Below, one piece after another: positions 1 through 6,577 of a stretch of 21,786 bases of DNA. Within the stretch, counting starts at the first letter, position 1. The number at the start of each line of letters is the position of its first letter. Position numbers and translations under genes: made by a program. The notes beneath the pieces are model-generated. The model did no database searches. It was not told the origin of the DNA and worked only from the letters and a program-made list of their open reading frames with translations. Source of the DNA: Pseudomonadota bacterium. GTDB lineage: Bacteria; Pseudomonadota; Alphaproteobacteria; Kiloniellales; J153. The DNA lies in NCBI GenBank assembly GCA_022572105.1, contig JACZWN010000026.1, positions 1 to 21,786 of the forward strand, in the 5' to 3' direction.

Positions 1-959
1 GCAGCGTGCGTAAGGCTAGTAAGCGTTTCCGTATTACCGCCCAGCTGGTCGAGGCGGCGAGCGGCAACCACATCTGGGCCGAGCGCTACGACCATGACCT
101 GACCGACATATTTGACCTTCAAGACGAAGTCACGCGGTCTATCGTCGCCGCCATTCCGGGCCGGCTCGCAAGCGCGGATCTCAATCGGGTCAAGCGAAAG
201 CGCCCGGAAGACATGGCGGTTTACGATTACGTTCTCCGTGGCAAGATGCACCATCATCGCGCCACGAGAGAAGACAACGCCGAGGCGCTTCGGTTGCTCG
301 ACAAGGCGATCGAACTCGATCCGGAATTCGCCGAGGCCTACGCGTGGAAAGCTTGTACTCTCGGCCAGGCGCTAGCCCGGGGCTTTGGCGACAACAAAGA
401 GGAATTGTTTGCCCAAGACGTCGCAGCGGTTGAAAAGGCGCTGTCGCTCGATGAGAACAACTTTGAATGTCATTGGATCATGTGCGAAGTGCGCATGATG
501 GTTGCCCGATTGGAAGAGGCCGAACTCCATCATCAAAAGGCATTGGCCTTGAACCCGAATGATCCTCGCGTTGTCGCACAGCGGAGCGAGTTGCTGACAT
601 GGCTTGGTCGTCCGGTTGAAGGTGTGGACTGGGCGCGCCGGGCCATGCGCCTGGACCCCTACGCCGCCGCCGGACGGGCGCACTTGCTGGGCCGCGCCCT
701 ATACGTCGGGCGACGCTATGCGGAGGCGATCGAGGCTTTCAAGCAGGTTCATGTGCCCCGCTACGGCCACCACGCGGAGATCGCCGGCTGCCATGCGCAA
801 CTCGGATCGGACGAGAAGGCAAGCCTGCACGCCGGCGAGGTTCTGAGCCTGAAGCCGGACTTCTCCATCGCCGATCATGTGCAAGGCCTCCCCTTCACGG
901 AAAGCCGAGACCGCGAACATTATCGGGACGGGCTCCGCAAGGCGGGGCTGCCGGAATGA
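1..959 (+). CDS. C-terminal part of a cyclase-type TPR signalling protein (5' truncated by window)
   Basis: The reading frame is open from the first bases (...G-S-V-R-K-A...), so the GTG at 6 is an internal Val codon and the N-terminus lies outside the window. The first visible stretch (RFRITAQLVEAASGNHIWAERYD, then IFDLQDEVTRSIVAA) is the conserved block seen in alphaproteobacterial proteins that join a class III adenylate/guanylate cyclase or transcriptional-regulator domain to a TolB-like segment and C-terminal TPRs. The rest is helical TPR sequence, with repeats such as 'AIELDPEFAEAYAWKA' and 'ALALNPNDPRVVAQRSELL'. The TPR region probably binds protein partners. Whether the missing N-terminus is a cyclase or a DNA-binding domain cannot be decided here. 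The gene ends in TGA at 957-959. Base composition is less GC-rich than in the core genes at the right of the window. Confidence 0.8.
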   Translation, partial: SVRKASKRFRITAQLVEAASGNHIWAERYDHDLTDIFDLQDEVTRSIVAAIPGRLASADLNRVKRKRPEDMAVYDYVLRGKMHHHRATREDNAEALRLLDKAIELDPEFAEAYAWKACTLGQALARGFGDNKEELFAQDVAAVEKALSLDENNFECHWIMCEVRMMVARLEEAELHHQKALALNPNDPRVVAQRSELLTWLGRPVEGVDWARRAMRLDPYAAAGRAHLLGRALYVGRRYAEAIEAFKQVHVPRYGHHAEIAGCHAQLGSDEKASLHAGEVLSLKPDFSIADHVQGLPFTESRDREHYRDGLRKAGLPE

Positions 960-1001
960 GCGTGGAGCGTGGGTTCGCCGCCATTCTCATCGCCGGCGTG
1001 T

Positions 1002-1102
1002 GACCCGGCGCCAATGTCCGCCGTTGGGCGCAAGGCAGACGTCACCCCCCAAGAAGCGGACGTCGAGGGCGTTGGTTCGCCGGGATTGCAAACCGAGACA
1101 CT
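1002..1102 (+). repeat. Intergenic direct repeat, left copy (partner at 2547-2647)
   Basis: Aligning this block with 2547-2647 needs no gap over 101 positions; by hand I count about 74 identical bases. Best-conserved parts are the start (GACCC.GCGCCAA), the core CGTTGGGCGCAA and the end (TTCAAAC.GAGACA-like; here ATTGCAAACCGAGACA). In both copies GCGCCAA and TTGGGCGC can pair as a hairpin with one bulge. The copies flank the monooxygenase gene in the same orientation. It resembles, from memory, dispersed alphaproteobacterial intergenic repeats that generate spurious ORFs with 'CFAP'-like peptides. It carries no transposase. Confidence 0.7.
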
Positions 1103-1130
1103 CCCCATCCGCCGGTAGTGTCTCGGTTTG
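1089..1130. repeat. Perfect 14-bp inverted repeat, possible bidirectional terminator or element end
   Basis: The arms CAAACCGAGACACT (1089-1102) and AGTGTCTCGGTTTG (1117-1130) are perfectly complementary around a 14-nt loop. After one mismatch, three more outer positions also pair. It lies between convergent genes, which suits a two-way transcript end, but neither strand has a U-rich run after the stem. The left arm coincides with the end of the 101-bp direct repeat, while the right arm is absent from the other copy. It may therefore be an element end rather than a terminator. Confidence 0.6.
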
Positions 1131-1291
1131 AAATTCGATGCGCTGAAAGCGCGAAGCGTACTCGAATGTCGGCACAGCGGGTGAAAGCGATCGTCGTTGC
1201 GGTGCGGTGATTGAGTCCGGGTATGGGCAGGAGCGGTCATCCAATGTTGTGAAATCATTGGCCCCTAACAGCCAAGACCCAGAGCCGCAAT

Positions 1292-2353
1292 TCAACCATA
1301 TAGGAGTTTCTTGACAATTTGACGTTGTAACGCCGGCATGAAGGACGCGGTTCGCAAAACCGCAAGAACGAGGAACCGCGTGACCGGATTGCGTGAGGTC
1401 ATGACCTTGCGGACGGCTTCACTCCCGGCAATGATTTCCTTACCCACCTTATGACGGGCTTCGCTATAGCCTTCCAATCCACCTTCTACCATGCGGCGTG
1501 CCAGCTCGGCGCCATCGGCAATGCCAAGATTCATGCCCCGGCCACCGACCGGCGAATGGCAGTGGGCGGCATCGCCCACCAGAAAGACCCGGCCGACGCC
1601 ATATTGGGCGGCTTGGCGAATGGATATTTTGAACTCGCCCTCGCGTCGAATGTTGGTGACATTCAATTTCAACGGGAGGGCGGCGAGCGCATCCTCGGTA
1701 TTGGAAATGACCCGAAACCGTTTGGGCTCAAGCGGCACCACCACGACCATATCACCCCCACTTAACTGGCAAATGGTGAAGGCGTTTGTGTTGGGCCAGC
1801 CTTCGGCGTCCACATCCGCGATGGACCATGTTTCCGGCAGATCATGTCCCCGGAAATCGATGTTCAGCAATTCGCGCGTTGTGCCGCGGGCCCCATCGGC
1901 GCCAACCACATAATCGTATTCAGCCTTGGCGCCATCTCGCAAATCTACCGTTACTTTCTCCGCGTCCTGGCGAAGATCGACCAGCTCGGTTCGATAACGG
2001 ACCGTGCCGCCAAGTTCCGACAAAACGTCTCGCAAATGTGTCTCCGTGCGATCTTGCGCGAGGCCCAAGATAAACGCGTCATCCGCCCCGCTTCCCTTAA
2101 GTGGTAAAGCCAGAGCGAGAGACGAATGGCGATAGATACGTACGAGCCGGAACTTCATTCCCTCTGCGAGCAATTTGCCTGTCACGCCGGAGGGTCTCAA
2201 AATTTCGAGGCTTGCGGGCATGATGCCGACCGCCCGGGATAAGCCAGATCCGCTTTCTCGTAGGTCAATAACGTCGCTAACAATGCCCCGGCGCGCCAGT
2301 TCAACCGCCGTGGTCAGACCCGCCGGTCCGGCACCCACGATCAATACCTTCAT
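1292..2353 (-). CDS. FAD-dependent monooxygenase (PheA/TfdB, PF01494-type)
   Basis: A 353-residue flavoprotein hydroxylase, predicted to use FAD and NAD(P)H to add oxygen to an aromatic or quinone-like substrate in the cytoplasm. The N-terminal Rossmann motif GAGPAG is at residues 7-12, the second FAD/NADPH motif GADGARG at about 151-157, and the ribityl-binding GD motif (FLVGDAAHCHSP) at about 257-268 with GGRGMNLGIADG after it. It lacks the C-terminal thioredoxin-like domain of larger phenol hydroxylases. A longer frame opens at 2380, but the chosen ATG at 2353 begins MKVLIVGAG and follows a GAGGGGG ribosome-binding site about 6-7 nt upstream; the adjacent ATG at 2356 is also possible. The gene stands alone, flanked by direct repeats, with a palindromic operator candidate about 90 bp upstream. 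Substrate unknown. Confidence 0.88.
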   Translation of the reverse strand: MKVLIVGAGPAGLTTAVELARRGIVSDVIDLRESGSGLSRAVGIMPASLEILRPSGVTGKLLAEGMKFRLVRIYRHSSLALALPLKGSGADDAFILGLAQDRTETHLRDVLSELGGTVRYRTELVDLRQDAEKVTVDLRDGAKAEYDYVVGADGARGTTRELLNIDFRGHDLPETWSIADVDAEGWPNTNAFTICQLSGGDMVVVVPLEPKRFRVISNTEDALAALPLKLNVTNIRREGEFKISIRQAAQYGVGRVFLVGDAAHCHSPVGGRGMNLGIADGAELARRMVEGGLEGYSEARHKVGKEIIAGSEAVRKVMTSRNPVTRFLVLAVLRTASFMPALQRQIVKKLLYG

Positions 2354-2443
2354 CATCGCCCCCTCAATGCAATGGGACAACTTTTACACTGGTTTTTTGA
2401 ATCCATTAAGCAACGTCGGGTTTGTCGATTGAAGTGTCGGCAC

Positions 2444-2460
2444 TGTCATTTCAAATGACA
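2444..2460. promoter_or_regulatory. 17-bp perfect palindrome upstream of the monooxygenase gene (operator candidate)
   Basis: TGTCATTT-C-AAATGACA is an 8-1-8 perfect palindrome about 90 bp upstream of the monooxygenase start. The size and symmetry fit a dimeric repressor site of the TetR or MarR type (inference). No regulator gene adjoins it in the window. Between it and the start, the minus strand carries a weak TTGCTT and TGTAAA pair (19-nt spacing) that could be promoter elements. Confidence 0.5.
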
Positions 2461-2546
2461 TCTAAAGGTCAGTGCTCAATGGAATTCCAACCTTCCACTC
2501 AAATCCAGCCTAATGACGACTCTGGGTCAAGTGCGGCTGTGCCGGT

Positions 2547-2647
2547 GACCCTGCGCCAAGGTCTGGCGTTGGGCGCAAAACAGAAATGATCCGCTGAAAA
2601 GCCGCCGTTCCGGGTATTGTTTCGGCGGAATTTCAAACTGAGACAAT
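2547..2647 (+). repeat. Intergenic direct repeat, right copy (partner at 1002-1102)
   Basis: The second copy of the ungapped 101-bp repeat. It has its own imperfect hairpin at its right edge: CCGGGTATTGTTTC (2610-2623) can pair with GAGACAATTACCCGG (2640-2654) with one bulge and one mismatch. The sequence AAACTGAGACA, equivalent to AAACCGAGACA in the left copy, therefore sits in a stem in both copies but with different partners. Confidence 0.65.
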
Positions 2648-2793
2648 TACCCGGTCGCCGGCAAGGCACACACCGCCCCGCGCAGGGCGCCAACGCGCGC
2701 CTTTTCACGGGGAAGAGTCCGGGCGCGCCCCACCTGCGCCGCCCGCGCGCCTTGAGCCGGTTCTTTTCGACACACCCCCCCCGGCGCGCGAAA

Positions 2794-2892
2794 TGTGGAT
2801 AACTCTGTGGAGATGATGTGTAGAGGTTGTGAAATAAAAGCGAACTTATACACAAAAAATTCGCATCACTACAGACTTTCGACTTGTCCACG
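2794..2892. other. DnaA-box cluster beside an AT-rich patch, candidate replication origin
   Basis: TGTGGATAA (2794-2802) is a perfect TTATCCACA box on the minus strand, and TTATACACA (2846-2854) fits TTATNCACA on the plus strand. Two weaker minus-strand boxes follow the first at roughly helical spacing: TGTGGAGAT (2806-2814) and TGTGTAGAG (2817-2825), each two mismatches from consensus. A further weak box, TTGTCCACG, is at 2884-2892. The segment 2831-2862 is strikingly AT-rich against its GC-rich surroundings and could be an unwinding element. No dnaA, hemE, parAB or mnmG is in view and no parS motif was seen, so the site could also be a DnaA-regulated or DnaA-titrating locus. Confidence 0.45.
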
Positions 2893-3013
2893 TTAGGAAT
2901 TCGAGCCACGCTTACTTGCCACGCGAAAGCGCCGGGGTGCCGGCGAGCGCGGTCGGTCCGTCGGGCTTCGGTCCGGCCGGCTCGCCCACGCGAAGCAGCC
3001 CCCCCCGGGGGCG

Positions 3014-3035
3014 GCGATCCCTTCCCGGGGATCGC
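3014..3035. repeat. GC-rich hairpin in gene-free spacer
   Basis: GCGATCCC (3014-3021) and GGGATCGC (3028-3035) form a perfect 8-bp stem around a 6-nt loop. No U-run follows on either strand and no gene adjoins it. Confidence 0.4.
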
Positions 3036-3362
3036 GGTCCGGCGGCGGTGGCGGGTTCCGGTCTTGGCCGGGCGCCCGTCGCCGGTTCGGTAGGGTCGGC
3101 GGGCCTGCGCGCCTCCGTCCCTTTCGGCGAGGAGCACCGCTCTCTCCCTGCGCGGGAGCGGCGGTTCGGAGCCTAGCGGCCGGTGCGGCGAAGCCTGTCT
3201 TCCCGCCCGCGCCCGAGGCGGTCGTCGAAAGGTCCGGACGTTGGTTTGTCCGGCCCCCCGAGCGGAGACGCGGCTCCTTATTACGGGGCCGCCGTTCCGA
3301 GCGCGGCCGACGTCGTATCGCCAGGTTCGACGCCGCCGCGCGGAGTACGGGGGACTCTCTAC

Positions 3363-3469
3363 CGCGGGCTTTCCGCGTGGCCGAGCCGGCCACGGCTCAT
3401 GAGGCGTCGGGTCGCGCCCCTCCAGGGTACGGCGCAGCGGGCATCCTCCCCCTGCACCCGACGCCTCAT
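3363..3469. repeat. Three successive palindromes, the last a 14-bp stem enclosing two smaller stems
   Basis: CGCGG/CCGCG (3363-3377), CGTGGCCG/CGGCCACG with a 3-nt loop (3376-3394) and ATGAGGCGTCGGGT/ACCCGACGCCTCAT (3399-3412 with 3456-3469) follow one another. The 43 nt inside the last stem can form two further helices, GCGCC/GGCGC (3414-3418 with 3431-3435) and GCAG.GGG/CCC.CTGC (about 3434-3441 with 3448-3455). They share two bases, so a three-way junction is plausible. The element starts about 78 nt past the stop codon of the minus-strand hydratase gene, so it could be a 3' UTR structure or terminator, though it lacks a U-run. A palindromic repeat or a small structured RNA are the alternatives. 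Confidence 0.5.
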
Positions 3470-3546
3470 TCTTTGTCACGCCCGGCATCATCGGACGCAG
3501 GTCACGGCATCCCGCGATGGCGCCGCGAGCCGGGCGACCGCTGGTT

Positions 3547-4599
3547 TTACCGCCGCGGCACGAGCACCGTATAGTCGAGATCGAGGACCACGGCCGGGTC
3601 GGGCTTGCCGTCCGGGCCGCGATACGGGAAGTCGGCGCAAGCGCGGTCCTTGACCGCCACCGTGCGCAGGCGTAGCGCGCCCAGGTCGGTGCGCCCCGGC
3701 AGGTCGAACTTCCCGAGCACCTCCGACCAGGCGTAGATCGTATCGCCGGCGAAGCTGGGCGCGACGTGGCGGCCGCCGTTGATCGCGGCCAACCGGAAGG
3801 CGTTGGCCAGGCCGTTGAAGCTGAGCGCGCGGGCGAGCGAGATGATGTGGCCGCCATAGACGATGCGCCGGCCAAAGCGGCTGTCCTTGGCGGCGTGCAG
3901 GTTGAAGTGGACGCGCGCCGTGTTCTGGTACAGCCGGGTCGCCATCTGGTGCTCGGCCTCCTCGATGGTCACGCCGTCGAGGTGGTCGATGCGCTCGCCA
4001 ACCGCGTAGTCGTCGAAGAAGTGGTCGGAGCCGGCGAGCACGGGGTCGTAGCCGGCAAGGTCCAGCCCCGCGGGCAGCACCAGGTCCTCCGGCGCCGCCG
4101 CCTCGGGCAATTCGGGCGCGATCGGCGCGGGCGCGGGCGCGGCGGAGTCGCGCTTGTTCACCATGACCCAGCGGACGTAATCGAGCACCGTCTCGCCGCG
4201 CTGGTTGGTTCCGGTCGAGCGGACGTGGACGACTCCGGTCTTGCCGCTCGAGGTTTCGCGCAGGCCGATGACCTCGCTCTCCGCGCTCAGGGTGTCGCCC
4301 GGGTAGACCGGCACCCCGAAGATGCAAGCGGCATAGCCCAGGTTGGCGACCGCGTTGAGCGAGACGTCGGCGACCGTGCGCCCGAACACCAGGTGAAAGA
4401 CCAGGAGGTCGTCGATGGGCGCGCGCGGCAGGCCGAGCGCGCGCGCGAATTCGTCCGAGGAATGGAGCGCGAAGCGGGAGCCGGTGAGTGCGGTGTAGAG
4501 CGCCCGATCGCCCTCGGTCACGGTCCTGGGCGTGGCGTGGCGCAGCACCTCGCCGATGCGAAAGTCCTCGAAGAAGCGGCCGGCATCGGTCTTGGTCAC
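3547..4599 (-). CDS. mch: Mesaconyl-CoA hydratase (double hot-dog MaoC-family dehydratase)
   Basis: A 350-residue protein with two MaoC-like hot-dog domains, at about residues 10-150 and 190-345, joined by an Ala/Pro-rich linker. The N-terminus (FFEDFRIGEVLRHATPRTVTEGD) and overall length match mesaconyl-C1-CoA hydratase (beta-methylmalyl-CoA dehydratase) of the ethylmalonyl-CoA pathway. The C-terminal domain keeps the hydratase motif (YQNTARVHFN, residues 224-233), where Asn226 and His231 correspond to the catalytic pair of R-specific hydratases (family knowledge). It is the second gene of a minus-strand pair, 61 nt after the CoA-ester lyase, which would act on its product. The start is a GTG immediately preceded on the coding strand by nine C residues, with GAGGGTGGG further upstream, an unusual initiation region. 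A related MaoC enoyl-CoA hydratase of other specificity remains possible. Confidence 0.8.
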   Translation of the reverse strand: MTKTDAGRFFEDFRIGEVLRHATPRTVTEGDRALYTALTGSRFALHSSDEFARALGLPRAPIDDLLVFHLVFGRTVADVSLNAVANLGYAACIFGVPVYPGDTLSAESEVIGLRETSSGKTGVVHVRSTGTNQRGETVLDYVRWVMVNKRDSAAPAPAPIAPELPEAAAPEDLVLPAGLDLAGYDPVLAGSDHFFDDYAVGERIDHLDGVTIEEAEHQMATRLYQNTARVHFNLHAAKDSRFGRRIVYGGHIISLARALSFNGLANAFRLAAINGGRHVAPSFAGDTIYAWSEVLGKFDLPGRTDLGALRLRTVAVKDRACADFPYRGPDGKPDPAVVLDLDYTVLVPRR

Positions 4600-4617
4600 G
4601 GGGGGGGGCCCACCCTC
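4600..4617 (-). promoter_or_regulatory. Homopolymeric C9 tract between Shine-Dalgarno-like sequence and the GTG start of the hydratase gene
   Basis: On the coding strand, GAGGGTGGG (4617-4609) is followed by nine C residues (4608-4600) and then the GTG start at 4599. The distance from the SD-like core to the start is longer than usual, and it would change with any length change in the tract. Confidence 0.5.
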
Positions 4618-4660
4618 GTCCGTCGCGCGCTGCCCATAGGCTTGCCGCGCGCGACTCGTT

Positions 4661-5548
4661 CTACTCCGCCGCGGCGACCTCGAGCCGCTCGATCACCTCG
4701 GCCAGCGCCACCAGGCGTTGGGCGTTCTCGACGTGAAGGTTCTCGATCAGCCGGCCGTCGACCAACACCACGCCCTTGCCCTCGGCGGCGGCCTCGCCGT
4801 GGGCCGCGATGATGCGGTGCGAGAACGCGACCTCCTCGGGCGAGGGCGAGAACACCTCGTTGGCCTTGGCGATGGTCTTGGGATGAATCAGGGTCTTGCC
4901 GTCGAAGCCGAGCTCCAGGCCCTGGACGCAGGCCTCGGCGAAGCCCTCGTCGTCGGCCAAGTCCAGGTGCACGCCGTCGAGGATGGCGAGCCCGAAGGCG
5001 CGCGCGGCCAGCAGGCACAGGCCGAGCGAGGTCAGGACCGGCAGGCGCGCGCCGGTGTGGCTGGCCTGGAGGTCCTTGACCAGGTCCGAGGTGCCCATGA
5101 TCAGGGCCGAGACGCGCGCACTCGCGCCGGCCACCTCCTCGGCGTGGAGCATGGCGAGCGGGGTCTCCATCATGCACATGATGCCCATGTCGTCCGGCGC
5201 GCCGGCGCCGACCATCTGCATCTCGAGATCGTGGACCATGGCCGCGCTCTCGACCTTGGGCAGGAGGATGGCGTCGGCGCCGCAGGCCGCGACCGCGGTC
5301 AGGTCGTCGTGGCCCCAGGTCGAATCCAGCCCGTTGATGCGCACGACGATCTCGCGCGCGCCGTAGCCGCCGGCCTTGACCGCGTCCGTGACCTGGTTGC
5401 GCGCCAGTTCCTTGGCGTCCGGCGCGACCGCATCCTCGAGATCCAGGATCAGCGCGTCGGCGGCGAGCGTCCGGCCCTTCTCCAGCGCGCGCGCGTTGGA
5501 GCCGGGCATGTAGAGCATGGATCGGCGCGGACGGGCGGTTGCGGCCAT
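4661..5548 (-). CDS. CitE-like CoA-ester lyase (HpcH/HpaI family; malyl-/beta-methylmalyl-CoA lyase or malyl-CoA thioesterase type)
   Basis: A 295-residue TIM-barrel protein of the CitE family. Visible motifs are RRSMLYMPGSN (8-18), LDLEDAV (35-41), the CoA/substrate Arg in VVRING (68-73), PKVES (97-101), METP (127-130) and MGTSDL (151-156); Glu128 and Asp155 match the Mg2+ ligands of the family. It is first in a minus-strand operon with the mesaconyl-CoA hydratase, which argues for cleavage of beta-methylmalyl-CoA to glyoxylate and propionyl-CoA, or malyl-CoA hydrolysis. The N-terminus looks closer, as I remember the families, to the thioesterase-like Mcl2/CitE group than to Mcl1, so no gene symbol is given. 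The ATG at 5548 follows a strong GGGAGAGGGGG ribosome-binding site, and a sigma-70-like promoter lies 45-72 bp upstream. Confidence 0.82.
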   Translation of the reverse strand: MAATARPRRSMLYMPGSNARALEKGRTLAADALILDLEDAVAPDAKELARNQVTDAVKAGGYGAREIVVRINGLDSTWGHDDLTAVAACGADAILLPKVESAAMVHDLEMQMVGAGAPDDMGIMCMMETPLAMLHAEEVAGASARVSALIMGTSDLVKDLQASHTGARLPVLTSLGLCLLAARAFGLAILDGVHLDLADDEGFAEACVQGLELGFDGKTLIHPKTIAKANEVFSPSPEEVAFSHRIIAAHGEAAAEGKGVVLVDGRLIENLHVENAQRLVALAEVIERLEVAAAE

Positions 5549-5592
5549 GGGTCCCCCTCTCCCTCTTTCGCAAGCGCAAAAAACCGGCCGCG

Positions 5593-5620
5593 ACTATAAC
5601 CGATGCGCCGCTTGTGGCAA
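5593..5620 (-). promoter_or_regulatory. Sigma-70-like promoter of the CoA-ester lyase/hydratase operon
   Basis: On the minus strand, TTGCCA (5620-5615) and TATAGT (5598-5593) are separated by 16 nt. The -10 is about 45 bp upstream of the lyase start codon, and the divergent pdxY start is at 5655. The match is by eye. Confidence 0.5.
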
Positions 5621-5654
5621 GGTGGGGGGCGAGGCGAAAAAACATTCGAGACCC

Positions 5655-6524
5655 ATGAACATCCTCTCGATCCAATCCCATGTGACCTACGGGCACGTCG
5701 GCAATTCGGCGGCGGTCTTTCCCTTGCAGCGCCTGGGCTTCGAGGTCTGGCCGCTGCACACGGTGCAGTTCTCCAACCACGCCGGCTACGACGGTTTCAC
5801 GGGGCGGGCGTTTCCCGCCGAGCACCTGCGCGAGGTGGTCGAGGGCCTGGCCGCGCGCGGCGTGCTGGGTGCTTGCGACGGGGTGCTGTCGGGCTACCTG
5901 GGCGGGGCCGAGGCCGGCGCGGCGGTGCTCGAGGCGGTGGACCGGGTCAAGGCGGCCAACCCACGGGCGCTCTACGCCTGCGACCCGGTCATGGGCGATG
6001 GCGCCGGAGACGCTGGGGGCGGGCTCTACGTCGATCCCGCCCTGCCCGCGTTCTTCCGCGAGCACGCCCTGGCGCGCGCCGATATCGTCACGCCGAACCT
6101 GTTCGAGCTCGAGACCTTGACCGGCGCCACGGTCGCCACCCTCGACGAGGCCGTGGCCGCCGCCCGCCGGGCGCTCGCCCTCGGGCCCTCGGTGGTTCTG
6201 GTGACCGGCTTGCGCCACGAGGCAACGGGCGCCGGCGAAGTGGAGTTGCTCGCGGTCACCGGCGAGGATGCTTGGCGCCTGTGTACGCCGCTCCTCGCCT
6301 GCGACCCGCAACCCAACGGCGCCGGCGACCTGCTGGCCGCGCTCTATCTCGGCCACTACCTGCGGACGCGCGAGCCCGCGCGCGCGCTCGAGGCCGCGGC
6401 GGCTGCGACCTTCGCGGTGCTGGCCAGGACCCAGGCCGCCGGCACGCGCGAGCTGCAACTGATCGCCGCCCAAGACGACCTCGTCGCGCCCAAGCGCCAC
6501 TTTCCGGCGGAGAAGATCGTGTAA
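5655..6524 (+). CDS. pdxY: Pyridoxal kinase
   Basis: A 289-residue ribokinase-superfamily enzyme that phosphorylates pyridoxal with ATP to pyridoxal 5'-phosphate in vitamin B6 salvage. The N-terminus ILSIQSHVTYGHVGNSAA (3-20) and QFSNHAGY (38-45) are the substrate-side signature of PdxY/PdxK. ACDPVMGD (108-115), TPNLFELETLTG (146-157) and the anion-hole/catalytic NGAGD (221-225, base Asp225) are all present. The length fits the family (about 287). A longer frame begins at 5517 but lacks homology before MNILS, so the ATG at 5655 is used; its ribosome-binding site is weak. It diverges from the CoA-ester lyase gene and ends convergent with the GntR gene, with a hairpin between. Confidence 0.93.
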   Translation: MNILSIQSHVTYGHVGNSAAVFPLQRLGFEVWPLHTVQFSNHAGYDGFTGRAFPAEHLREVVEGLAARGVLGACDGVLSGYLGGAEAGAAVLEAVDRVKAANPRALYACDPVMGDGAGDAGGGLYVDPALPAFFREHALARADIVTPNLFELETLTGATVATLDEAVAAARRALALGPSVVLVTGLRHEATGAGEVELLAVTGEDAWRLCTPLLACDPQPNGAGDLLAALYLGHYLRTREPARALEAAAAATFAVLARTQAAGTRELQLIAAQDDLVAPKRHFPAEKIV

Positions 6525-6533
6525 ACCGGGGAC

Positions 6534-6562
6534 GGGCGGGGTGGACCGGATCAGGCCCGCCC
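6534..6562. terminator. Hairpin between convergent pdxY and the GntR gene
   Basis: GGGCGGG (6534-6540) and CCCGCCC (6556-6562) form a perfect 7-bp GC stem. It begins 9 nt past the pdxY stop and is followed on the plus strand by a short pyrimidine run (TTCTTCC). It is probably the pdxY terminator, though the U-run is poor. Confidence 0.45.
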
Positions 6563-6577
6563 TTCTTCCGGCAAGCG

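Larger units (their letters stand above)
960..1291. other. Gene-free spacer between convergent genes, carrying a repeat and a perfect hairpin
   Basis: This stretch lies between the 3' end of the TPR protein gene and the 3' end of the minus-strand monooxygenase gene. Short open frames on both strands have no recognisable domain. It holds one copy of a 101-bp direct repeat (1002-1102) and a 14-bp perfect inverted repeat (1089-1130). I saw nothing recognisable in 1145-1291. Confidence 0.6.
2381..3546. other. Long gene-free region, about 1.2 kb
   Basis: No frame here has a recognisable domain. The open frames on both strands are Arg/Pro/Gly/Ala-rich products of high GC. Left to right it holds the operator-like palindrome (2444-2460), the right repeat copy (2547-2647), a GC-rich stretch, a sudden AT-rich patch with DnaA-box-like sites (about 2791-2892), and then roughly 600 bp of very GC-rich sequence with several palindromes (hairpins at 3014-3035 and 3363-3469). 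I looked for tRNA, tmRNA, RNase P RNA and SRP RNA signatures and did not find them. Confidence 0.6.

Noticed and set aside
2354..2380. Upstream start at 2380 for the monooxygenase
   Set aside because: The extra residues precede the Rossmann strand, and the strong GAGGGGG ribosome-binding site lies inside that extension, pointing to 2353 or 2356.
2791..2892. Plasmid-type origin or parS site
   Set aside because: No iteron array, rep gene or parS palindrome was seen; surrounding genes are chromosomal in type.
2930..3546. Possible tRNA, tmRNA, RNase P RNA or SRP RNA in the GC-rich spacer
   Set aside because: A GGTTCGA near 3315 looks T-loop-like, but no acceptor or anticodon arm fits, and the conserved cores of RNase P, tmRNA or SRP RNA were not found.
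2499..3875. 458-codon minus-strand frame, and 2893-3393, in the gene-free region
   Set aside because: Arg/Pro/Gly-rich with no recognisable domain; the frame crosses the repeat, the AT-rich DnaA-box patch and the end of the hydratase gene.
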